A DNA stretch of 64,000 nt from Cryptomeria japonica (taxonomy: Eukaryota; Streptophyta; Pinopsida; Cupressales; Cupressaceae). The notes beneath the pieces are model-generated. The model was given only the letters and a program-made list of their open reading frames with translations, searched no databases and had not been told where the DNA came from. The stretch spans positions 254,559,533-254,623,532 of the forward strand of contig NC_081410.1 of the NCBI RefSeq assembly GCF_030272615.1, written 5' to 3'. This document shows positions 1 to 11,170 of the stretch, in pieces. The translations under genes were made by a program, and so were the position numbers. Positions within the stretch are counted from its first letter, which is position 1; every line of letters starts with the position of its first letter.

Positions 1-1600
1 ACCTAGCGAAATGAACGGTTTCCTTTGGATTTTGAAAAAAGTCTGTCTTATGCCCTACGTTCTGAAAAGATAAATTCACAACTTGTAAATTTAGAATGGG
101 AGAGCTCTGCAATTTCAAATTCTAACGGTTAATTCCCTATTCCTAAATTTCGTGCCTAAAATTTGGAGAGGAAAACGTAGTTTAAACACTTAAATTTAGC
201 AATTTTTTACCTTGGAGATTGGGCGATTTACTTCCTGCGTGATTTTCCTTGGGCGTTTCGAAAACTTAGAGCTCTTGCGATTTCACCTTAAGGCGTGAAA
301 CTCGAGTGACGACCTGCTCCCCTTTCAAACTTTAACCTTGCGATTTACCTTTGGATCGTGATTTCGGAGGTTTAAAGAGCTTTTGCAGGCTTTATACTTT
401 AACATTTACGCCCTTTCTGGCGATTTTCAAAGAATGGGGGAGGGTTTTCAAACTTTCAAAACTCGCAATCTCCTCTTCTACGGCGCGATTTCGGGATCAT
501 GACACGGTTTGCAAACTTAGAAAACTCTAGTGCTTTTATGCCCTATAGTCGCCGAACTTCGACGTTTAGGGGGGGTTTGCAAGCTTCATGAAAAAGTCTT
601 GTGATTTTGCCTTGGAATGCGATTTTTGGTATTTTATGTTGCTTTTCAGGCTTTGTCGAAAATCGCGATTTTATCTTGTAATGCAAACTTCGGGGTTTTG
701 GGTTGTTTTTCAAACTTCTAACTTTCTCTCATTCATCCCCCAAATCGCGATTTTCGACAGTTGGGCTGCTTTTGCAAGTTTATACTTTTCGCACTTTACC
801 TTCATATGCGATTTTCGGCGAATGGGAGGTTTTTGCGAACTTCGGCGATTTGAAAAGGTTTGAAAACTTCGGACTTTCGCACTTTTTCCCTCTAAACACA
901 AACTTCAACGCTTTGAGGGGTTTTGAAAACTTTTCAACTTTTCGCCATTTCTCCATAATGCACTTTTCGGGATTTTATATTGCTTTGCAAACTTTCTCTT
1001 GTGGCATTTATTCCTTAGATTGCGATTTTTCCCAATACTGCGATTTTCGGCACTTGAAGGAGGTTTGAAAACTTCAGCACTTTGAAAAGGTTTGAAAACT
1101 TCGGACTTTTGAGTCATTTGCAAACTTCGGCATTTTAGAGTCATTTGCAAACTTCTGAAATTTTCACACTTTTACCTTATAAAGCGATTTTCGGTGATTT
1201 GAAGAGTTTTGAAAATTTCACCTTTTCGCACTATTCCTTTATAATGCGAATTTCGGGCTTTGGAGGGTTTTTTGCCAAGCTTTACTTCTTGCATTTTATC
1301 CAATACTGGTGAATTTCGGGATTTTCATCCATTTTGCAAATTTTTAGAAACTCATGTAATTTTCCCCCTCAGTCCGAATTTCAAGATTTTGAGAGGTTTT
1401 GTCGACTTTGACACTTTGTATTTTCTATCTCCTCTATATCCTTTGGCGAAAATCGGCTCTTTGGATCCTTATGCGACCTTCAGACGCTTTATCTTTTACT
1501 TGGGGGATTTTGCAAGCTTCTGCCATTTCTCACCTAACTTAGGCGATTTCGCAAGTTTAAACGATCTCTTGGAATTTTAAATGCTCGAAGGTTAAACTGA
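1..1600 (-). repeat. Degenerate short-motif repeat field of the H LTR
   Basis: The stretch is made of irregular copies of a 30-40 nt phrase built from GCGATTTTCGG, TTTGAAAACTTC and TTTGCAAACTTC, in varying order. On the minus strand this is CCGAAAATCGC plus GAAGTTTGCAAA. The same phrase in the opposite orientation fills 54060-55560. Several open frames of 60-120 codons occur on both strands here, but they come from low-complexity composition and are not conserved between the two copies. Confidence 0.75.
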
Positions 1601-1773
1601 TCTTATGGATTTCCAGGCTTCCGCTCATGACATCATCATCTCATGGACTGATTACAGGCATGCTCAAAAGGATGCGAGACACCCTGCGCAGAACTCAACA
1701 GGGCGAAGGCGAAAAGACCAAAAAGAGGAAAGGGGACCCTGTCAGCGACAGGGAGCGTGTGCAACGCACAACA
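1..1773 (-). mobile_element. Partial long LTR, family H (minus strand, runs off left edge)
   Basis: Read on the minus strand, this segment starts TGTTGTGCGTTGCACACGC at 1773 and matches the head of the long LTR at 53902 base by base for over 100 nt, including the GACAGGG hairpin and the run CGCCTTCGCCCTGTTGAG. It then continues into the same degenerate repeat field found at 54060-55560. The element ends at 1773 (CAACA on the plus strand). The next bases, GGTTG at 1774-1778, would be its target-site duplication, but the partner copy is outside the window. No coding sequence of the H type is visible here; by analogy it would lie further left. Confidence 0.8.
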
Positions 1774-2696
1774 GGTTGAAATGTAGGGATAAAAGATGCA
1801 CATGGAAACAAAGGTCCACAAGCCCGCTAAGGAAAAGTGGAAAGGTAGTAGGGATTTAGACATTCCAGAACCTTACAAACAACTTTGCAAGAGATGAACT
1901 AATATGGAAAACTCCAAAGGCCCACAAGAAACAAACAAGTGGAAGCATGGAGGCACAGGGAATCAGTGTTCAGAAGAAAAGCATGCCAACATGAGAAATC
2001 CCAAATGTCCAAAATCAGGACTTGGGGGAATCGAGGAGCCGAGGACTTGAAGGAAAGGCATTTTGGGAAAGTAAATCCAAAAAAATAGGACTCACGGGAA
2101 ATGGGGAACCAAGAACTTGAGGAAATGGAATGCCAAGAAGGGAAATCCCGAAAGTCTAAAATCAAGAGTTGGGGGAATCGGGCAACTAGGGGCTTGAGGG
2201 AAACACATGCAAAAAAGGGAAATCCCAAGAGTCTAAAATTAGGAAAATCAAGGGTTCAAGGATTGAAAAGAAAAGGCATTAAGGCAATATAAACTACTAA
2301 AGCCTCTGATAAAGACTCGAGGATTTGGGAAAAGGGAGGAAAAAGCACCAAGTTAAGGAAAACCTTGAAATACCATCCAAGCCTAGAAATTGAACCAAAA
2401 ATCCTCATACTTAGAAATTTTTAAAATTTAGGTACATGATAAGTAATTAAGGAAGGTAAAACACAACATTAAGCACAAATTGATGAAAGGGTCCCATTTA
2501 AGGAATTCTTTGATCAAATATCAATGGTGGGCACAATAAGGCCAAGGCAGCAAAGAGGACACGAGTCCTAGAAAATTTGGCATTTTAGGGCATGTGCCAG
2601 TAGATTTCTCAGCTCTATTGTGGTACTTGACATCCATGCGGACCAATTTTGTGAAAAATGTGATGTAATCAACCTTTTAGTATTTGGGATCCAGGT
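1774..2696 (+). other. Non-coding leader of element A, with about 75-bp tandem repeats
   Basis: There is no convincing gene. From about 1995 to 2290 there are four degenerate tandem units of 71-76 bp, starting near 1995, 2071, 2142 and 2218. Each carries GGGAAATCCC, then TCTAAAATCA, then an AACTTGAGG-like segment. Just before the long ORF, the in-frame codons spell S-I-W-D-P-G-V, and the DNA ATTTGGGATCCAGGTGT also occurs inside the ORF of element B near 47264. The segment is therefore probably part of the same element as the ORF that follows. Confidence 0.55.
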
Positions 2697-2726
2697 GTGA
2701 AGGCAGGTAAGGACGATGAGGAGACC

Positions 2727-4637
2727 ATGTGGGATGAATTTCCCTTTGATCCAGATGATGAAATGGAACTTGATGAGGATTCTATATCAATAAACAATAG
2801 TGACGTTACACTTGATCTTGGGGCTGCCTTCTCGTTTGATCAAAGTGACAATGGGGTGGAAGCAGATTTAAAAGTCTATAAGACTCCTAATATTGAAGGG
2901 TTTGATGGTGTTCTTGAACATAAATCAAATCTATTAGTGCACAGTGCTGATCATGATCTTGGTGTTGAGCAATGTCATCACGTGGATGATGTGGGGTGTG
3001 AGACTAGGGACAACCAAGGAGTCATTGAAGACAAGAATGGAAATTTTGATTGTAATCAAAGGCTCAAAGAATTAGTGATGTCTAATCCTATTTATGATAT
3101 TGAGCATTTTCAGCTAGTTGGTGGAGTTAGACAAGAGTCTTGGAGCAGCTATGGGAGCAGCAATTGCAAGAAACAAAGTTCTGATTTTTTCGTACAGCCC
3201 GTCAAAAGTACACCATCTTTGTATTCTTATGAGTGGGATGGCTTCCAGGTTCTTGATAACCCTTTCTTTGAAGTGGGTATTGAGAAAAGTTATGATAACC
3301 CTCTCTTCGTGATGGATGACTTCAATATCTTTAACATCAAGGTGTTGTCGAAACACAATTTAGTTGTCATACAAGGGTTCACTAGAGGAGACATCAATTT
3401 CTTAAGTATGCACTTGGTCCACACTATCACTTGGGAATGTGTTGAGTTTTCTTTTCAGTGTATTGAAAATCACTTTCAGTTGGGTATCCAGGCTCGAGAT
3501 CGTCATCATGGTCTAATGGAGCTTATTACATGTGGAAAGAAAGATCTTTGGAGGGATAAGGAACAGATTTTCAGACTTGATGATGTTGTTCCCTTCTTTA
3601 CCAGCCATTTGATGGTTCCTTTTGCTCATCAACTAGTGGATTGGGAAGATATTCTGAGCAAAGGATGGTTCCATGCAGAGTTGGAGTCACTAGAGAAGAT
3701 ATTTCCAGCCTTGAACATGAGCATATGTGTTATTTCGGACAATGATTTCCTATGTTACAGCAGCTGTTCATCTTCTTGGATGCTGATTTTCCTAAAATCA
3801 GATCTCAAGTTAATCATTTCGGACTTGGTGGGCTGCTGGTGTACTCTTTTTCAGACTTCGCAGTCTCTTGACAGAACGGGTTTATGGTCTCAAATGACAG
3901 GTATGGCGAATTGGGGCAATCGGTATCTGTGTATGGAAAGTGTTCAAGCTCTAACTAGTGGTTATTCTTATGCCCTCTCTTCTACTTATGATTGGGACAA
4001 CGAACCTTTGTTTTCTATGGTTCATCATTCTGAGGTGTTTGGAGTGGGAACTATAAGAGATTTCAGAAGTCTCCATGGTTTTATCAGAATAATTCCATTG
4101 AGGCCTAGTAGATTCATGTGGAGTTATGAGAATGAGTTTGTTCAGCTCCTGCAAATGATTGTTTTCCTCCTTGCGGGAAGATTTGGAGAAGTCACATTGA
4201 CAGTCGTGGCTCTGTTAGATACCATATGGAGATGTGTTGCGGAGTTTGATCGTGAGTTGAGTAGACCTTATTTTCTATTGCCCAAGCTTGTGATAGATAG
4301 TGGCATTGTTGATATTGATTACTTAGAGCCTTATGGGCATGAGATGATGCATGATATTGATTTCAATCCTTCAGGGATTTTTAGTTTAAGTATTATGGAT
4401 GGTAATATTTTGGAGTTACAAGGGAGGTTAGTGCAGTTTTGGCGTGATGTTTTCACTGATGTGATTAGAGTGGCGCAACATCAGCATGGTAGGTTCTTCT
4501 TGAGACGAACATGGGACCCTGGGCTCGTATTTACTTTGATGTGGATCAGTTTAAAATTTTCTGGAGTTGTGGTGGCATTGCTTGAGGACAAGCAATTTCG
4601 GGAAGGGTGGATTGTAATGTCCCCTTCTCCGCAGTGA
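2727..4637 (+). CDS. Unrecognised 636-aa ORF of LTR element A
   Basis: This is an uninterrupted frame of 636 codons from the first ATG; the frame is open upstream to a stop at 2661-2663. The N-terminus is strongly acidic (DEFPFDPDDEMELDED). The rest is rich in Trp, Phe and Asp, with no zinc knuckle, protease, reverse transcriptase or integrase motif that I can see. The C-terminus has TWDPGLVF, then LLEDKQFREGWIVMSP, read through the pre-PPT stem-loop and the PPT and ending 25 nt inside the LTR (TGA at 4635). The same tail closes the ORF of element B and the Pol of gypsy element G1. No function can be assigned. It is probably an element-encoded protein of a non-autonomous LTR retrotransposon; the alternative is a captured host fragment. 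Confidence 0.65.
   Translation: MWDEFPFDPDDEMELDEDSISINNSDVTLDLGAAFSFDQSDNGVEADLKVYKTPNIEGFDGVLEHKSNLLVHSADHDLGVEQCHHVDDVGCETRDNQGVIEDKNGNFDCNQRLKELVMSNPIYDIEHFQLVGGVRQESWSSYGSSNCKKQSSDFFVQPVKSTPSLYSYEWDGFQVLDNPFFEVGIEKSYDNPLFVMDDFNIFNIKVLSKHNLVVIQGFTRGDINFLSMHLVHTITWECVEFSFQCIENHFQLGIQARDRHHGLMELITCGKKDLWRDKEQIFRLDDVVPFFTSHLMVPFAHQLVDWEDILSKGWFHAELESLEKIFPALNMSICVISDNDFLCYSSCSSSWMLIFLKSDLKLIISDLVGCWCTLFQTSQSLDRTGLWSQMTGMANWGNRYLCMESVQALTSGYSYALSSTYDWDNEPLFSMVHHSEVFGVGTIRDFRSLHGFIRIIPLRPSRFMWSYENEFVQLLQMIVFLLAGRFGEVTLTVVALLDTIWRCVAEFDRELSRPYFLLPKLVIDSGIVDIDYLEPYGHEMMHDIDFNPSGIFSLSIMDGNILELQGRLVQFWRDVFTDVIRVAQHQHGRFFLRRTWDPGLVFTLMWISLKFSGVVVALLEDKQFREGWIVMSPSPQ
4578..4595 (+). other. Pre-PPT stem-loop TTGCTTG-AGGA-CAAGCAA (element A)
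   Basis: A perfect 7-bp inverted repeat with a 4-nt loop lies 17 nt before the LTR and is followed by the purine-rich tract GGGAAGGGTGG. Equivalent stem-loops precede the 3' LTRs of G1, C and B. Confidence 0.75.
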
Positions 4638-7268
4638 CTAGTTCAGTTGGCCATTAGCCTAGTTCAGAGGCCCGTAGGCTAGTCGGGAGCAGAAATTAGG
4701 GTTTCCTATTTTCTAGGAGGATTCTTTGGTGTTTTCAAGGGGTATATGTGGGAGTTTGACAGTTTGGATTCTGGATTCCTTCTGGGTTTTCAGAGAGCTT
4801 CAGGATGATTCGACATGCATCTGCATCGAGTGACTTTTTCCAAACTTACTATTTTTAGTAAGTGCGATGGCTACTCAAAATGTGGTTAAAATCACTTTGG
4901 AAACACTTACTATTTTTAGTAAGTACCATTTTTAGCAGTTCTATTTTTAGCAGGATGTCAGCAGGCCTGTTCAAATGGCTATTTCCGGCAGGTCAGTTTG
5001 AGCAGTTGGCCTTTAGCATTTTTTGGTGCTATTCTTGGCAAGGATTCTGCAGTTCAACTCAGTGGCTATTTCTAGTAGTAGTATTTTGGCAAGATCCTGT
5101 ATTCATTCAGAAGACTATTTTTAGCAGTTTGATTCAGAGCCCCAACTCAATTCAGTTTTGGTGATTTCGAGCACTTCAGTCTCCAGCTCAATTTGGCAAT
5201 AATTAGTATTTGAGAAGGTATTTTTAATATATTAATATCTTAGGTATGAGGTATTAATATTTGATTATTTTATGAATGGATGACTTAGGAAGGGAGAAAA
5301 TATTAATTTTATCCTAAGTCTATTTGGGCGAAATTTGCATATGACTTCAAGGGGGTTGTCATGGTGTTAATAATTAAATTATAACTCAAGGCAAATGGGG
5401 CGATTTTCTAATATATTGTCTTAGTAATATTTTTTATTTGGAAGTCATAGTTGGGCGCCCACTTTACACTTTATTTTATGACACTTATATTTATTAAAAA
5501 GGGCAATTTTGGGTGAATGTGAATTGGGCGAACTTGTGCAAGGAAATGAAATGAAATGCAATGCCAAATGTGGATGAAATGGAATGGCATTTGGTTTGGG
5601 CGTATTTGGAGTGCATTTGAATTTGAATTTGGCTGGCAAAAAGTTATAAGTGACTTGGGCTCTCATTTTGGGATCCAGAGAAAATATATTGTTATGCTGT
5701 CGGAATGACTCCAGACAATCTTCAAGGGTAAATACCTCCTAAGGCTCTTGACAGACTTCGAGTGTGAGATATCACTCCTAGCTGTGATTGGATCTTCTAA
5801 ATGTGTGGTTCGATTTTAGTGTGCATTTGCAGATTTTCAGTATGGTGTGGATTTCAGTGTTGCTGGTTTTTGGTGTGGTTGTAGCACGTTTTAGTTCATA
5901 ACTCTCAGTTCGTGTGTCGGATCATTCTGGGTAGTGGCTCATTCTCTTCTTATGCCACAGGCGATCAAGTTTGTAAGTTTGTAGAGCTTAATGTTGAGTA
6001 TTTAATTTTTAAATGCAAATCGTACTTCTTTCCTAGCAATACTATGTTGGGCTGCCTGGGAATGCATGCATAAATTCATTTGGGGGTTTTGGGTGCAGTT
6101 TGTTGGTTCTAATCTCATCGCCTGTCTTGTATCTCTCATTTGCATCCATTTGGGGGTAATTTTGTTGAGTGTGAATAGAGTTACGAGCATTTTTGTGAGT
6201 TTCTAAGTTGCTGGTCTGTGTGTTTCCAGCGCATGGGTTGCATATCAAAATCTGAAAAAATTGTTAGTTTGGAGTGTTTCCTTGTGTGGAGTTGGTTTTA
6301 GAGTGTGTGGGTTCTATGAAGTGTGTTTAGAGATAATTTGATTGTGTGGGGAGTGATTTAGAAGCGTTTTTGAGGATTTTAATGTTGCTGGTCTGTATTT
6401 CCAGCCTGTTGTTCATTCATATCAGATTTAGTTTTTTGGGGTTGAAGCTGGTTTTCAGGTGTGTGAGTCTATGGGTGTGGTGTGAAGAGTCTTGGTAATA
6501 AGTTGCAGCTGTTAGTTTGGCTTTTGACATTTGAATATCCATGATGAATCATATTGTAATGCTTGTTAGTAGTACTAATAGCAATTTATTTGAGCTCTCT
6601 TAGTCCCACTGCATAAGTGGAAGAGGTTGGCCTTGCCGCCTAGTTTGGACAATGATTCTAGTAATTTTGTAATCCATGTTTGCATTGTAAAGCTGATTAG
6701 TAGTACTAACAGCTATATACTTGAATTGTTGTTCTTTGGCCCATTGCATAAGTGGAAGAGGCTGGCTTGCGCCTTTTTATCTATTGTAATTTTGTCCTCC
6801 CACTGAATAAGCGGTTGAGCTGATTGTAATCTCATTTTTAGTCCTCCCGCTAAATAAGCGGTTGAGTTGATTGTAATCTCATTTTTAGTCCTCCCGCTGA
6901 ATAAGCGGTGGAGTTGATTGTTATTTCATTTCTAGTCCTCCCGCTGCATAAGTGGTAGAGTGATTGTTCTTCAGTTCTTGCATCATCCTGGGTTGGTTTA
7001 CCGTCAAGTGATTTTTAATATTCTCCATATCCCGCTGAAAAGTGGAAGGGGTTGGCTTGCCGCCCAAGCATTGCATTATTTCCAGTTATTTGAAGCTAAC
7101 AATCCCCTCAAAACCATATGCTCTCACCTTCCCATATTGGGCACTTGGTGATCAAAAAGTGGAAGGGTTAGAGTTTCAGCATTATTGTATTTTCATTTAC
7201 TAACCTTAACAGGTTTTTGTTGTGATTGTAATTGGAAATAAATTGAAAAAAAGTGTGGGGTTATTACA
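4613..7268 (+). repeat. 3' LTR of element A (2656 bp)
   Basis: The LTR starts TGTAATGTCCCC directly after the PPT and ends GGGGTTATTACA, so the ends form an imperfect 12-bp inverted repeat typical of the LTRs in this window. The left LTR of this element is outside the window or was displaced by the H insertion at 1-1773, so neither divergence nor a TSD can be measured; the 3' flank is TGTGA. The first 25 nt belong to the ORF. No other gene is visible in it. A run of hairpin units lies at 6606-7045. Confidence 0.7.
6606..7045 (+). repeat. Seven small hairpins, four in a 47-bp tandem array, inside LTR A
   Basis: Short stems of the form CCRCT-loop-AGYGG occur at 6606-6620, 6741-6755, 6800-6814, 6847-6861, 6894-6908, 6941-6955 and 7032-7045. 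The four from 6794 to about 6980 are in tandem units of 47 bp (GTCCTCCCGCTGAATAAGCGG and relatives). The stems pair as CCACT/AGTGG in one unit and CCGCT/AGCGG in others, with wobble intermediates. Confidence 0.7.
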
Positions 7269-7805
7269 TGTGAATTATCATATGAACTAATTGATGAAAG
7301 ATTATGCAAAGAAATAAGCTAAGTACTTGCAAATGTGTGTAACTGTATTATAATGCTATGATTTTAGAGTAATTTATATTGGTGTATGGATAAAGATAGT
7401 GAATTAAATTGGGTAACGATTAATGCTTTACTTTGAATATTTATTATGTGAATGTAACATGTGGATGACATCTTGTATGATTGATAAGTAAAATTTTGGT
7501 ATCTCCTAACTAGTCCTTGGGATAGTCTATCCTTTGAGCCTTGCATAGGATTTATTAGAGATTTTTGTCAATTGTTCATTAATCTTCACTCTTTTAGTAA
7601 ATTCCATAGTGAGTAACCCTATTTGTTAGATAAATATTGTTAACCTAGTCTTACCATCTAGTTTGTTTTGTTATCATTTTTTAACACATTTCCTTTGTTA
7701 AGATTCAATTCAATAATTTCTAATATGGTGATTGGACTACCTTGCACACAACAATGGAAACCCACTTTGTCAAAGAAGCTATACATCTATTAGGGCACTA
7801 GAGGT
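7269..7805. other. AT-rich sequence, no gene seen
   Basis: The stretch is AT-rich and holds no long open frame, LTR end or tandem repeat that I can support. It ends in the target site GAGGT of the next insertion. Confidence 0.5.
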
Positions 7806-10800
7806 TGTAATGTCCCTGCTAAATTCTGATATGAAATCTTAATATTTCTCACTTAGACATTTCATCAAACACTTGGCTGACATAGTCTAGTCTGCTGATC
7901 TTAGTTTCAAGTTGATATCAAGGACATCTAATGCTGATTTCTTCATGTAAGGACATTCACAATAGAAGTATAATAACATAGAAATGTTTGGACAACCATC
8001 ACAAATGTATTATGAAACAAATGAAGCTTATAATCAGACATATCTTATTGCTGTCATTTTGTCAAATGAATGATATGTAACCTCAGAAAATGATTATACA
8101 ATAGGCAGCCTCCGAACTCCTTAACTTTATTAGATGCCAACCCAAAGTACCACTACAACTTTATCATATGGACTGATAAAAAACTATGTCTCACATTTTC
8201 TGAGGACATATGGTACTTACAGACTTAATGCATATCAACAGAAAATTACAAGAGATTGCAATGTCAAGAACCTGATATGATTTCGCCCAAGTAGGGTGAT
8301 GAAGAAGCAACAATATCCAAGATGATGAGAGCCTCACAAGCCTGATTGATGCACTTCAAGGTTCAGCCCTGCTGCTGCCAATGATTGGACTGAGAACCGG
8401 ATGTAATCTGCATACCAATGACCAAACTCCACTCCAAATTGATTGATGCTAATGCTGGGTGAAAGCGCCTTATGGAAATGTGAGATTCAATGCCCAATTA
8501 AGAGGATTGGATCCAAATCGAGGGTCTTAGTGCCACAGACCTGTCTGATCGGATTCTTGTTTACAAACCCCAAACTCTCACCTAAAATGTGATACAAAAT
8601 GCCAAGGAAGAGTCGCCTTAACCTCCCATTGATATCACATTCATTCAATGTCATAATCGGTACTCAATGGCAGATGTATGATCAAAATCGTGGGGGAAGA
8701 AGAAGTCTGCAACCAAGGTGACAGCAACCACATAGTAGTTCGATCTGCCCTCAAACAATAACAAATAAAATCGCCTTCTTGCTAAGATCAAATCACTGAC
8801 CCCCAATGTATAAAATTAGCATCCAACAAGCCTCAATGGTAAAATCGTGGTTAATGATAATTCTGAAGCAACTCACCAACTGATATAACTGATATAAATT
8901 CTCCTTAAGCTCAAGTGAAAGGCCTGATTGCCCTTCCCAATCACCATAACCTGTCATGCACAATGTGGAAAACTGAATATCTCCCACTCCCAAATGAAGA
9001 ACTAGGGTTTCGTCCAGCCCTTCTATCTATCAAATCTGCTGAAGGTTTGTGTCCTCAGAGATTCAACCAATGCCAAGCATCAGTCATTTGGTCATATCCA
9101 AATCTCCAATCTGCCTGATCATCAATCACCCTCTTCTATTTATCCTTTTCATAACCCATCATGAGATTCTTCTAGAAGAGGGTAGGTACACTTTATTATT
9201 TATTAAGTGACTTTTTTATTATTTTAATTTTATACTTTAGTTACTATTTAATTAAATTAATTAAATATAAAGTCACTTTTTTAAATTTTTTTATTTATTT
9301 TAACGACTATAAGAAATTAATTTAATTAATTTCTCCTTATTCCTCCACTTAGCCAAAAGGCTAAGTCTTCATGAAAGGCTAGGTAACTGTAATGTCCCCT
9401 TGTCAATTCTGATATCTATCTTCTGCTTCTCTTGCTGGATATTCTGTCAAACACTTGGCTAACCAAGGGTAGCTTGCTGTCCTTAATTTTCAGTGTGGTA
9501 TAAGGGACGTTGCATATTAAATTCTAATGAAATATTCTCCTTATTCCTCCACTTAGCCAAAAGGCTAAGTCTTCATGAAAGGCTAGGTAACTGTAATGTC
9601 CCCTTGTCAATTCTGATATCTATCTTCTGCTTCTCTTGCTGGATATTCTGTCAAACACTTGGCTAACCAAGGGTAGCTTGCTGTCCTTAATTTTCAGTGT
9701 GCTATAAGGGACGTTGCATATTAAATTCTAATGAAGTACATACATAATTAACTCAAAAAGTGAAGTGTGATGACCCATTAAAGTAGTGACAGCAAACAAT
9801 AACGATAGAAGCTTCTCAATCAAGGAAAATTATGAACTGTCATTTTGTCAAACAGATGACAAGCAACCTCAGAAATGATTATACATTATGCAGCCACAAA
9901 CTCCTTCTTAAGCTTTATTCATTGGCCAACCTTATGTGTTATTACAAGATCATATATTGACTGATAAAAATAATTGTGTCTCTGATTTCCTGAAGACAAT
10001 GGCACTCATGACTCATACACATCAACTGAAAAAGATCAAGAAATAAAGGTATCTAGTGAACCTGTTATAGATCGTCTAGAAGATGTGATGATGAGACAAG
10101 CTGAATCCTCCTCCAAGATGCAAATCGTGACTCATCCTAGATCGGCCTGTGACTGATAATGGAAGTCTGAATGTCGGTGTGGATGGCAGCAAATAGGCTT
10201 CTAACTTCCTCCAAGCTGATCGGTCTCACCTCCCAGTGAAAGCGCTTTACCAATCAAGATGTCTCAAGGCTCATGCCAAGTAATACCACCCAAATCGATG
10301 GGTTTCTGCTATGTACAGGTCTGTCTGATCAGAACACTGATTTGGGGCTTAATTGACAGCAAAGTTCATTCCAAACTGCCTCAAAAGGGATCGCCTTGCT
10401 CCCTAATTGAAATCGCTGCCTTCTAACTCATGATTTGATGCATCAATGATGAGTAACAAGCCAAATCGAGGGTTGAGGGAGATCTGAAGTAATTTGTCTC
10501 AGATCTGAAAATGTCTGCAACTCTCTTCAAACTGACCTCCAATGTACTCCCAAGAGAATCACCTAGCCTTCCTCAATGTGTAGACAAAAATCATAGATGC
10601 TTATTGGCCCAAGGGCTGAAGTCTTACCAAAAATCGTTCACCATGAAAGCTGATGCCAAAACTCAATTAGCTCAAATGAAAGGACTGATTTGTCCTTTCC
10701 CAACCACCATACATTCGTTATGCCCAATGTGGAAAACTGAGTATCTCCCACTCCCAAGAAGAAGAAACTAGGGTTTCCTCCAGCCCTTCTCAATCTGCTG

Positions 10801-11170
10801 AAGGTTTGCGTCCTCAGAGATTCAACCAATGCAATGCATCAGTCATGTTATCATATCCAATCAATCTCCAATCTCCAATCTGCCTGATCATCAATCACCC
10901 TCTTCTATTTATCCTTTTCATAACCCATCATGAGATTCTTCTAGAAGAGGGTAGGTACACTTTATTATTTATTAAGTGACTTTTTAATTATTTTAATTTT
11001 ATACTTTAGTCACTATTTAATTAAATTAATTAAATATCAAGTCACTTTTTTTAATTTTTTAATTACTTTAATGACTTTATAAGAAATTAATTTAATTAAT
11101 TTCTCCTTATTCCTCCACTTAGCCAAAAGGCTAAGTCTTCATGAAAAGCTAGGAAAAAGTGGACATTACA
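7806..11170 (+). mobile_element. Two head-to-tail LTR units within one TSD (element N)
   Basis: The insertion is bounded by GAGGT at 7801-7805 and 11171-11175. It starts TGTAATGTCCCT and ends TGGACATTACA. It consists of two LTR-like units, 7806-9387 and 9592-11170, separated only by a 204-bp duplicated segment, with no internal region, PBS or coding sequence. The 3' parts of the units (about 8930-9387 and 10690-11150) are close to 90% identical by eye, while the 5' parts are much more diverged. Both end in the same AT-rich block and AGCCAAAAGGCTAAG. This is either a recombined tandem of LTRs or an LTR-LTR junction whose internal domain was lost. Confidence 0.7.
9333..9740 (+). repeat. 204-bp tandem duplication across the LTR-LTR junction
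   Basis: 9333-9536 and 9537-9740 are near-identical direct repeats. Each holds the end of one LTR unit (CCAAAAGGCTAAGTCTTC), the start of the next (TGTAATGTCCCC) and about 140 nt after it. One visible difference is GTGGTATAAG against GTGCTATAAG. The high identity indicates a duplication much younger than the LTR units themselves. Confidence 0.85.

Noticed and set aside
588-1580. Several 60-120-codon frames on both strands at the left edge
   Set aside because: They lie in a degenerate repeat field. The copy at 54.1-55.5 kb does not preserve the same frames.
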